Shown piece by piece: positions 1 to 5,609 of a stretch of 8,752 nucleotides of DNA. Both the position numbers and the translations under genes were made by a program. A model generated the notes under the pieces. That model was not told the DNA's origin, ran no database searches, and saw only the letters and a program-made list of their open reading frames with translations. The stretch is from CAVZLD01 sp964522605 (GTDB lineage Bacteria > Planctomycetota > Planctomycetia > Pirellulales > Pirellulaceae), in the NCBI GenBank assembly GCA_964522605.1, contig CAZFWV010000294.1, forward strand, positions 1 to 8,752. Reading direction: 5' to 3'. How positions within the stretch are numbered: position 1 is the first letter of the stretch; each line of letters opens with the position of its first letter.

Positions 1-1115
1 GGTGCGGCTTGACGAGCGGTTCGTGCCGTGCTCGAAGGGGTCGGACGTCGGGCCAGGGCGGACGGGGCCGCGGATTCGAGCTCCACGGGGGCCGTAGGCG
101 GCTCCAGCGAACCGTCGGCGAGCAATCGGTTGGCGATGTTCGGTTTTCGCGTGGGACTCCAGGGGAATTGTTCCAGATTCGTGGGGATCCCGGCCGTTTG
201 GCTGGAAGCGGATCGCTGCTCTGCCGTGGGACGGTCCAGCCGGATCTCGCGCTGGGCCTGATGCGACTGACCCTCGATGCTGCGGTAGCTCACCCGAACC
301 TGCAATCGGCTCGCGTCCGGCGCTCGGACGGGCCAGGGCAGCTCCAGGTGAATCCCGCGTCCGAGAAGTGTCTTCTTCAACAGGGGCGTCGTTTCCGCGG
401 CGTCGAATTCCCAACTCGCCACCCGCCCCGCAATCCCGGATCGCGATGGATCCACTACGTCGATGGTGACATCGCCTGGCAGCGGCAGATACTGGCCGGC
501 AGCATTCTGCGGTTCGATCACGACGAGCAGCCCGTCATCGCCTGGTTGCCCATCGAAATCAAAACCGCCCGTCAAGCGACTGTTCAGGACGATTCGGCTC
601 ACGCCGACATCGACCTGATCGCGCATGGTCACATCATCGAGGGGCGGCTGTTCACTGCGCCGGGGTGGAGCAGCCGGTTCCGGTGTCGGCGTTTCCTTGG
701 GTTCCGACAGACTTTCCCCGTCGGATTCCAGACTGGGCGTGCTCTGGGCGGGACCGTAGTCGATCTCCGGAATCGTCAGGTCGGGTTCTTCGAACGCGGG
801 TTGGGGAGTGGCGGGAGTCGGGCGACGGCCGGGCGACGGCGCTGCACGGTTGGTCGAGGGGCTGGACGGCGCAAGCTGTTGCCGTTCCAGGTCGTTGATC
901 TGTTCCCGTAGCGATGTATTGGCCCGCCGGGTGGAAGCAAGCTGGGCGCAGTGCAGGTTCAGCTGATGGTCCATCTCATAGAGTTGATCTTCCATCCAGC
1001 GCAATTCGCTCTCGAGAAGCTCAATCGAGGGATCAGGCCCGCGACAGCCGATCAGAGCGCAGCAGAACAAAGCAACGACAGAAACAGAATGCGAGTACCG
1101 CACGTACGCGTCCAT
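1..1115 (-). CDS. Putative lipoprotein with coiled coil and Pro-rich region, C-terminus outside window (partial)
   Basis: Reading the minus strand from the ATG at 1115 gives 371 codons without a stop, running off base 1, so the 3' end is missing. Residues about 10-24 form a hydrophobic signal segment ending in a lipobox, LIGC (21-24), so Cys24 is the predicted lipid-modified residue and the protein would be exported and membrane-anchored. Residues about 30-80 are rich in Glu, Leu and Gln with heptad-like spacing (ELRWMEDQLYEMDHQL), suggesting a coiled coil. Residues about 82-155 are rich in Pro, Ser and Glu and probably disordered. About 165-300 look like an ordered, beta-rich domain (GLLVVIEPQ, LQVRVSYRS), followed by another Pro/Ala/Ser-rich stretch. 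A GGAG (1126-1129) lies 10 bases before the start. It sits 134 bases downstream of clpP, same strand. I do not recognise the family; envelope location is inferred from the lipobox alone. Confidence 0.72.
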   Translation of the reverse strand, partial: MDAYVRYSHSVSVVALFCCALIGCRGPDPSIELLESELRWMEDQLYEMDHQLNLHCAQLASTRRANTSLREQINDLERQQLAPSSPSTNRAAPSPGRRPTPATPQPAFEEPDLTIPEIDYGPAQSTPSLESDGESLSEPKETPTPEPAAPPRRSEQPPLDDVTMRDQVDVGVSRIVLNSRLTGGFDFDGQPGDDGLLVVIEPQNAAGQYLPLPGDVTIDVVDPSRSGIAGRVASWEFDAAETTPLLKKTLLGRGIHLELPWPVRAPDASRLQVRVSYRSIEGQSHQAQREIRLDRPTAEQRSASSQTAGIPTNLEQFPWSPTRKPNIANRLLADGSLEPPTAPVELESAAPSALARRPTPSSTARTARQAA

Positions 1116-1205
1116 GCTGTACGGACTCCGGACCGGCCGAGAATCGTGGAGTAGGTTCCCGAGGTTCGCGAGGCGATAAGCCCCACGAGCCGTGTCGTCG
1201 CCGAC

Positions 1206-1230
1206 GGCCTCTGCCAGTCGATGCGAGGCC
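1206..1230 (-). terminator. Weak hairpin downstream of the second clpP
   Basis: GGCCTC (1206-1211) pairs with GAGGCC (1225-1230), and two further G-C pairs can form inside after a one-base bulge. It lies 20 bases past the clpP stop on the minus strand, where a terminator would be expected. No T-run follows, so it is not a canonical intrinsic terminator; it could instead stabilise the mRNA 3' end or be chance in GC-rich DNA. Confidence 0.22.
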
Positions 1231-1249
1231 GCTACCGTGCGACACCGGG

Positions 1250-1849
1250 CTACTTGTCTTTCTTGCCTTCCATGGCTTCGATTACGCGATCAATCAGTTT
1301 GTATTCTTTGGCTTCGACCGCAGTCATGAACCGGTCGCGGTCGGTGTCCGCCTCGATTTTCTCGAGCGGTTGCCCGGTGTGCTTCAGCAGGATTTGATTT
1401 AGTCGCTGCTTCACGTTCTTGAATTCTTTCGCATGAATCATGATGTCTTCGGCCGTACCCTGCATGCCGGCCAGGGGTTGGTGGATCATGATCCGAGCAT
1501 TGGGCAAGGCGTTGCGTTTGCCGGCCGCCCCGGCGGTCAGCAGTACGGCACCCATCGAAGCTGCCTGGCCGATGCAGTAGGTGGCCACATCGCAGGTCAC
1601 AAACTGCATTGTGTCATAGATCGCCAAGCCTGCGCTCACGCTGCCGCCCGGCGAATTGATATACAGATGAATGTCGGCACGCGGGTCTTCGGATTGCAGA
1701 AATAGCAGTTGCGCGACGAGTGAATTCGCGACATCGTCCGAGATCGCGGTGCCAAGGAACACAATTCGGTCCTTCAGCAGCCGGCTGTAGATGTCAAAGA
1801 CACGTTCTTCCCGGCCACTCTTTTCGACAACGTAAGGAATCAAAGGCAT
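1250..1849 (-). CDS. clpP: ATP-dependent Clp protease proteolytic subunit ClpP (downstream paralogue)
   Basis: A 199-aa serine peptidase subunit, the normal length for ClpP, which assembles as stacked heptameric rings and degrades proteins fed in by a Clp ATPase in the cytoplasm. The catalytic triad is visible: Ser98 in GQAASMGAVLL, His123 in MIHQP and Asp172 in DTDRD, with the same spacing as in E. coli ClpP. The oxyanion-loop motif INSPGGSV is at 64-71. The N-terminus (VVEKSGREERVFDIYSRLL) is of the canonical axial-loop type, so this copy looks like the orthodox ClpP. The start is the ATG at 1849, with GGAG 10 bases upstream. It follows the other clpP by 40 bases and is surely co-transcribed with it. 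It ends in a Lys-rich tail (EGKKDK). Family assignment is secure; which paralogue number it should carry is not. Confidence 0.97.
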   Translation of the reverse strand: MPLIPYVVEKSGREERVFDIYSRLLKDRIVFLGTAISDDVANSLVAQLLFLQSEDPRADIHLYINSPGGSVSAGLAIYDTMQFVTCDVATYCIGQAASMGAVLLTAGAAGKRNALPNARIMIHQPLAGMQGTAEDIMIHAKEFKNVKQRLNQILLKHTGQPLEKIEADTDRDRFMTAVEAKEYKLIDRVIEAMEGKKDK

Positions 1850-1889
1850 CGCGCCGCAGCTCCGTCAATTCAAGTGGAAAGTCCAAGCC

Positions 1890-2516
1890 TCAGTCTTCAT
1901 CATCCTCATCATCCACGGTTGTGGCCGGCTTGGTGAGAATGTCGTCAACGATTCCGTATTCCTTCGCCTGCTGGGCGTGCATGTAGAAATCGCGATCGGT
2001 ATCTTTAGCAACGCGCGATGTCGGTTGACCGGTGTGACTGGCCAAGATTTCGTTGAGCATTTCTCGCGTTTGAAGGATCTCGTTGGCCTGGATTTCGATA
2101 TCGCTGACCTGTCCCCCCACACCACCATACGGTTGGTGAATCATTACTTTGGAGTGGGGCAGGGCGAATCGCTTCCCTTTCGTTCCTCCGGCCAACAAAA
2201 CCGCACCGCCGCTCGCCGCCAAGCCGACACAGTAGGTGGCCACCGGGCAGGTCAAGATCTGCATCGTGTCATAGATGGCGAGCGTCGCGGTCACGCTGCC
2301 ACCGGGCGAATTGATATAGAAGTGGATGTCCTTGCGACGATTTTCGCTCTGCAGGTACAGCAGCTTCATCACCAGTTCGCTGGCATTGCCGTCGTAGATT
2401 TCCCCTTGCAGGAAGACAATTCGGTTTTCCAGCAAAAGGTCGCCCAGCGTCAGTTGCCGCTGTCGCTGGTATTCGCGATAGGAACTGAATCCCTGAGGTG
2501 GGGAAACAGGAGTCAT
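1890..2516 (-). CDS. clpP: ATP-dependent Clp protease proteolytic subunit ClpP (upstream paralogue)
   Basis: A 208-aa ClpP-family peptidase subunit. The triad is intact: Ser102 in GLAASGGAVLL, His127 in MIHQP and Asp176 in DTDRD, with spacing identical to the downstream copy. INSPGGSV lies at 68-75 and the handle segment QVSDIEIQANEIL at 136-148. It is therefore predicted active, not a ClpR-like inactive subunit. Two things differ from canonical ClpP: the N-terminus (SSYREYQRQRQLTLGDLLLENRIVFL) replaces the usual axial-loop sequence, and the C-terminus ends in an acidic run (DDEDDED). I chose the ATG at 2516 because AAGGAAAG sits 8 bases upstream; the frame stays open to 2648, but the extra 44 residues do not resemble ClpP and would almost abut the tig stop. 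It lies 144 bases after tig, where I see no convincing promoter. Probably forms mixed or separate rings with its neighbour (inference). Confidence 0.96.
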   Translation of the reverse strand: MTPVSPPQGFSSYREYQRQRQLTLGDLLLENRIVFLQGEIYDGNASELVMKLLYLQSENRRKDIHFYINSPGGSVTATLAIYDTMQILTCPVATYCVGLAASGGAVLLAGGTKGKRFALPHSKVMIHQPYGGVGGQVSDIEIQANEILQTREMLNEILASHTGQPTSRVAKDTDRDFYMHAQQAKEYGIVDDILTKPATTVDDEDDED

Positions 2517-2660
2517 GTTGTTCACTTTCCTTGCTTGGGGACAGCTCTTCAACCGGAAGGCCCCGCGAACTTGCGCATAACCTCCGATCTCGCGGCATTG
2601 GCGAAGTTCGAACGAATGGGCGATCGGCCGTTCCGTTCGACCCCGCACTGCGTCCGGTTG

Positions 2661-4148
2661 TCAGGTGCGATCCACCGGTGTTTGCAGCGTCTCCACGTCA
2701 CCTCCATGCTTCGCTTCCGGAATCTCAGATTCAAGACTCCCACACAGGGCATGCGACAAGGCCACCGTTTCGTTCGTCTCCGGTTGGTACTTTACTTCCT
2801 TGAAGGTGGCATTGGCGGTGATGAGTTCAATGACTTTCCGTTCGATGATCTGATTGCGGAGCGCATCCATCAAACCGCGTTTCTCGAATCGGGCTCGTAT
2901 GCGACGAATCGGCTCGTTGCTCTGTGCAGCGATCAACGCCAGCTCCGTCTCGTAGTCCTGCGGTTCCACATCCAGCTTCTCTTCTTCCGCGATGCGTTCC
3001 AGAATGAAATGCTCATGCAACGCGGTCTTGGTCGAAGCCAGACTGTTTTGCCGCAACTCATTCTCGTAAGCCTTGATCTCTTCCTCGTCGAAGCCCGCGG
3101 AACGAAGTTCCATCGTGGCTCGCTCCAACTCGCGTCGGCTTTGACGCTTCAGCAGGTCGGGCGGCAGATCCCAGTTGGCGGCTTCGGTCAGCAAGGCAGT
3201 GATCTGCTGCCGGATTCGGCGCTGACGCTGGTATTCCAGCCGACGTTCCAGGCTCGACTTGACGGCATCACGCAATTCACCCTCGTTGTCGAACGAACCC
3301 AAGTTACTCAGCAGATCCTCGTTGAGTTCCGGCAGCTCCAGACGCTTGACTTCCAGCACTTCGAAATCAACCGTCACCGGTTGACCCTGCAGACGCTCGA
3401 TCGCCGCATCATGACTGATCGTCACCGTCGCGGACTTGTGATCGCCCGCCTGGACTCCCTCCATCAGCTTGTCGAATTGCTCGACGCGACCATCCTGGAA
3501 GCTCAACACCGGGCGAATCTGAACCGTTTGCTCCTCCACCGTCGAAATCACCTGGCCCTCGTGCCGGCACTTAATGTTCACGACGACGAAGTCATCCGAA
3601 CGCGCCGGTTCGGCGATGGGGACCAACTGTCCAACGCGGCTGAGCATCTGCTGCAACTGCCGGTCGACGTCCTTCTTGGTGAACTCCCGCGTCAATCGCT
3701 CGAGTTTCAGGCCTTTCCACTGCGGCATGTCGAATTCAGGCCGCACTTCAATGTCGAATTCGAAGGTCAGCGGACCCTCGTCCGGAATCTCCACCGCATC
3801 GAAGTCAAAATCGGGCTCGCTGATCGCCGAGAAATCGTGGCTCTCGGTGATCTGCGTCATGCTGTCCATCAACAGAGAACCTTTGACCTGTTCGGACACA
3901 GATTCCTTGAATCGTTGCTCAACCAACTTGCGTGGGGCACGCCCCGCGCGAAAGCCGGGCACGTTGGCCGTGGGCATCAATTCGGAATACGCCTCGTCCA
4001 AGTATCGGTCCACGTCGGCTCGCGAAACCGTGACCGTGACGTGTCGCTGACATGCGCTCGGCTTGTCTACCTTGACGTCGAGGGTCAGTTCCGGCTTTTC
4101 TTCCGCGTCTTGAATCGGTTGGTCAGTTTCCGTTTCGGGCGATGTCAT
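2661..4148 (-). CDS. tig: Trigger factor, ribosome-associated chaperone
   Basis: A 495-aa trigger factor, longer than the usual 430-450 aa. It binds near the ribosomal exit tunnel and shields nascent chains. The N-terminal ribosome-binding domain (about 20-145) carries the signature GFRAGRAP at 65-72, matching the family GFRxGKxP loop. About 150-270 corresponds to the FKBP-like PPIase domain, but the usual FIPGFE-type active-site motif is replaced by RVEQFDKLMEGVQAG, so isomerase activity is doubtful. About 275-450 is the helical C-terminal chaperone domain (ELPELNEDLL onward), followed by a tail of about 45 residues. There is also an acidic N-terminal extension of about 20 residues. The ATG at 4148 was chosen because the protein homologous to trigger factor begins there; the frame is open to 4349, but that DNA holds a hairpin repeat and part of a tRNA. 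First gene of the tig-clpP-clpP cluster. Confidence 0.95.
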   Translation of the reverse strand: MTSPETETDQPIQDAEEKPELTLDVKVDKPSACQRHVTVTVSRADVDRYLDEAYSELMPTANVPGFRAGRAPRKLVEQRFKESVSEQVKGSLLMDSMTQITESHDFSAISEPDFDFDAVEIPDEGPLTFEFDIEVRPEFDMPQWKGLKLERLTREFTKKDVDRQLQQMLSRVGQLVPIAEPARSDDFVVVNIKCRHEGQVISTVEEQTVQIRPVLSFQDGRVEQFDKLMEGVQAGDHKSATVTISHDAAIERLQGQPVTVDFEVLEVKRLELPELNEDLLSNLGSFDNEGELRDAVKSSLERRLEYQRQRRIRQQITALLTEAANWDLPPDLLKRQSRRELERATMELRSAGFDEEEIKAYENELRQNSLASTKTALHEHFILERIAEEEKLDVEPQDYETELALIAAQSNEPIRRIRARFEKRGLMDALRNQIIERKVIELITANATFKEVKYQPETNETVALSHALCGSLESEIPEAKHGGDVETLQTPVDRT

Positions 4149-4191
4149 GCTGCGATCGCGACCTTGTTCCAAGAGAAAACGGGCAGGCTGG

Positions 4192-4248
4192 AAAAAGGGG
4201 TCAGGCGCCTTGAAAACCACCAGACGGCAGAAAAAGGCGCCTGACCCC
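4192..4248 (-). terminator. Intrinsic-terminator-like hairpin after tRNA-Gly, before tig
   Basis: On the minus strand a perfect 15-bp GC-rich stem (arms 4234-4248 and 4197-4211, loop of 22) is followed at once by TTTTT (4192-4196). This has the form of a Rho-independent terminator for the tRNA-Gly transcript. The loop is longer than usual. It lies only 43 bases before the tig start, so it would either end the tRNA transcript or attenuate read-through into tig. In the plus direction no T-run follows directly, so it acts, if at all, in one direction. Confidence 0.6.
4197..4248. repeat. REP/REPIN-like inverted repeat
   Basis: Two perfect inverted copies of a 15-base unit, GGGGTCAGGCGCCTT at 4197-4211 and its reverse complement at 4234-4248, flank 22 bases. 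Each unit contains the palindrome AGGCGCCT. Paired inverted short palindromic units in an intergenic gap are the form of a REPIN, the kind mobilised by REP-associated tyrosine transposases. I recall closely similar GGGGTCAGG-type units scattered in planctomycete and some other genomes, but only one pair is in this window, so the repeat nature cannot be shown here. Confidence 0.5.
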
Positions 4249-4251
4249 CAG

Positions 4252-4300
4252 TTTCCCATTCGGAGTCCAACTCGGTCCCGCCAGACGCGAGAATGGGAAA
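4252..4300. repeat. Second inverted repeat beside the tRNA 3' end
   Basis: TTTCCCATTC (4252-4261) is the exact reverse complement of GAATGGGAAA (4291-4300), enclosing 29 bases. It starts 8 bases beyond the tRNA 3' end and stops 3 bases before the REPIN-like arm. No T-run follows on the minus strand. It may be a trailer hairpin of the tRNA precursor or part of the same inserted repeat element as 4197-4248. Confidence 0.45.
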
Positions 4301-4307
4301 ACACGAG

Positions 4308-4380
4308 AGCGGGTGATGGGATTCGAACCCACGACAACAACGTTGGCAACGTTGTGCTCTGCCAACTGAGCTACACCCGC
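4308..4380 (-). tRNA. tRNA-Gly (anticodon GCC)
   Basis: The minus strand folds as a complete 73-base cloverleaf: acceptor stem GCGGGTG/CACCCGC (7 bp), D-arm GCTC-AGTTGGCA-GAGC, anticodon arm CAACG-TTGCCAA-CGTTG with anticodon GCC, variable loop TTGTC, and T-arm GTGGG-TTCGAAT-CCCAT. The T-stem has one G-T pair. The discriminator base is U, as usual for glycine tRNAs. The 3' CCA is not encoded (TCTC follows the stem), so it must be added after transcription. GCC decodes GGC and GGU. Confidence 0.97.
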
Positions 4381-4791
4381 AACTCTCATCCGGCCACGGA
4401 GCTACCGCCTCGCCGCCGAATAGCGGATTATATTTTGGCTGATCAAGCCCGCAAGGGCAATTCCCGGTCCGGAAAAAGGAGAGTGCCCGTCCGCTTTTGC
4501 AGATTTTGGCTGCGGCCCGAAACGTTGATCGGAGAAATTGGGGGCTGCGACGAGGCTCTTACGAGGAGCATAATGGCGAAGCGATTGTCGACGACTTGAT
4601 AATCTGGGTTGTTTGTAGTGTTTGGGTTGGGGTTATTGATCGGTGAAGAGTTGGACGGTCAGGCGACGGTTCGTGGGAGTGGCCGTTGCGGCAACATCCT
4701 GCAGCCGGTAGATTGACGGAGGTCGCGGTGACGGTTGTCTTTTCTTGCGCGACCGATCAGCTCTCTGCTCTTGCTTGGGGAATGCGATGGA
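4381..4791. other. Intergenic region between divergent tRNA-Gly and FHA gene
   Basis: This 411-base gap carries the tRNA promoter near its left end. The rest holds no open frame that looks like a protein and no strong inverted repeat. A T/G-rich stretch (about 4603-4640) and a GATAAT at 4598-4603 could belong to a plus-strand promoter for the FHA gene, but neither has a convincing -35 partner. TTGACG at 4713-4718 also lacks a matching -10. The FHA promoter is therefore not placed. Confidence 0.5.
4427..4454 (-). promoter_or_regulatory. Sigma70-like promoter of tRNA-Gly
   Basis: On the minus strand a perfect -10 box, TATAAT (4427-4432), is preceded by TTGCGG (4449-4454) at a 16-base spacing. 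The -35 box matches only the TTG of the consensus. Transcription would begin near 4420, leaving a leader of about 40 bases before the tRNA 5' end at 4380. The exact -10 in otherwise GC-rich DNA, at the right distance from a stable RNA gene, is the main support. Confidence 0.65.
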
Positions 4792-5316
4792 ATGATTCAG
4801 GCAAAGCTGCTGGTAATTGGAGGCGAGGTTGATACAGAAGAACTTGTCCTGCAATTGCCGGCTACGATCGGACGGAGTCGCGAGTCGACGATTAACCTTT
4901 CGCATCCGCTGGTGAGTCGCCAGCATTGTGAGCTGTTTGAAGCGGACGGTTGTCTGATGGTCCGCGATCTCGACTCACTGAACGGGACGTTTGTGGGCAG
5001 TCAGCGGATTTCGGAGTCGGTGGTCCGGCCGGGAGATCTGTTGACAGTGGGTACCGTGACGTTTCGAGCGATTTACGATCCGGCTCCTAGTACCAACGGG
5101 GATCGTGATTCGGCCAAGGCCGCGAATTCAGACGTTCCGCGCCGTCTCGATCAGCGACCGGGAAACGCGGAGGAATCGGAGGAGACGCACCGTCTTGGGG
5201 AGCGTGATACGCTGGAAGTCCGCGCGGCAATCGAACGCGACGAGGGTTCGGATTCCGGTGCCGATAACGAGGAATTGGAGGAGCAGATTCCGCGTTCTCG
5301 ATCTTCGGACCACTGA
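4792..5316 (+). CDS. Small FHA-domain protein
   Basis: A 174-aa protein whose first 95 residues are a forkhead-associated domain, a phosphothreonine-peptide binding module. The key residues are all present: Gly27-Arg28 (TIGRS), Ser42-Arg43-x-His45 (SRQHC) and Asn64-Gly65-Thr66 (DLDSLNGTF), with a C-terminal beta strand near LLTVGTVTFRAIY. Residues about 96-174 are highly charged, rich in Glu, Asp, Arg and Ser, and probably disordered. There is no signal peptide or membrane segment, so it is likely cytoplasmic. I start it at the ATG at 4792, which has GGGGA 10 bases upstream and directly precedes the first FHA strand; a TTG at 4735 would add 19 residues. It stands alone, 293 bases before the pnt operon. 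It is likely an adaptor in Ser/Thr-kinase signalling; the partner kinase is not in the window. Confidence 0.88.
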   Translation: MIQAKLLVIGGEVDTEELVLQLPATIGRSRESTINLSHPLVSRQHCELFEADGCLMVRDLDSLNGTFVGSQRISESVVRPGDLLTVGTVTFRAIYDPAPSTNGDRDSAKAANSDVPRRLDQRPGNAEESEETHRLGERDTLEVRAAIERDEGSDSGADNEELEEQIPRSRSSDH

Positions 5317-5341
5317 ATCGTTTGGATTTCTGAACGGCACC

Positions 5342-5368
5342 GACGGAATCAGGTAGTTCGGTTCCGTC
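5342..5368 (+). terminator. Hairpin after the FHA gene
   Basis: GACGGAATC (5342-5350) pairs with GGTTCCGTC (5360-5368): nine pairs including one G-T, with a 9-base loop. It begins 25 bases after the FHA stop codon, where a terminator is expected. The following bases (TCTCACCTGG) are not a real T-run, so efficiency as an intrinsic terminator is uncertain. Confidence 0.4.
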
Positions 5369-5609
5369 TCTCACCTGGGTGGGACCTGCGGCGACTCGGA
5401 GGATTTCGCGCGCCCCCCTTGTCGATTCCCGGTGCTTCGACGAAAACCGTCGTTACGGTGGAAAGACCGCGTGCTGGGGCGATTGTCCGCGGAGCGCGGG
5501 GAAGCGAACCGCGGGACATTCCACTTGGGCGGGTTCCCGCCGCGGCCGTTTCCCTTGAGACTTTGCTCGCATGGGCCGCCCGCGATTCCTCTGCAGCTCG
5601 GGAGAAATC
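5369..5609 (+). other. Non-coding leader region of the pnt operon with small hairpins
   Basis: No convincing gene lies in this stretch. It contains three compact inverted repeats: ACCGT/ACGGT (5446-5459, loop of 4), GTCCGCGG/CCGCGGGAC (5485-5492 and 5509-5517, one bulged G) and GGCGG/CCGCC (5528-5541, loop of 4). I recognise no known riboswitch class and no consensus promoter. In DNA this GC-rich, short stems are common by chance. The ribosome binding site for pntAA, GGGAG at 5600-5604, lies 5 bases before its ATG. Confidence 0.35.

Noticed and set aside
9..911. A 300-codon plus-strand frame at the left edge
   Set aside because: The minus strand here reads as a lipoprotein with lipobox and RBS. 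The plus frame gives an Arg/Gly-rich protein without recognisable features.
2517..2648. Extension of the upstream clpP by 44 codons
   Set aside because: The added residues do not resemble a ClpP leader, and a good ribosome binding site precedes the ATG at 2516.
1977..4244. A 755-codon open frame on the plus strand across tig and the upstream clpP
   Set aside because: It is antisense to two clearly identified genes, has no family signature, and reflects avoidance of codons that would read as stops on the other strand in GC-rich DNA.
4149..4349. Extension of tig upstream by 67 codons
   Set aside because: It would translate through the terminator-like repeat and into the tRNA gene. Trigger factor homology begins after the ATG at 4148.
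4633..4926. A 97-codon minus-strand frame overlapping the FHA start
   Set aside because: It runs antisense into the FHA domain and shows no motif or convincing ribosome binding site.
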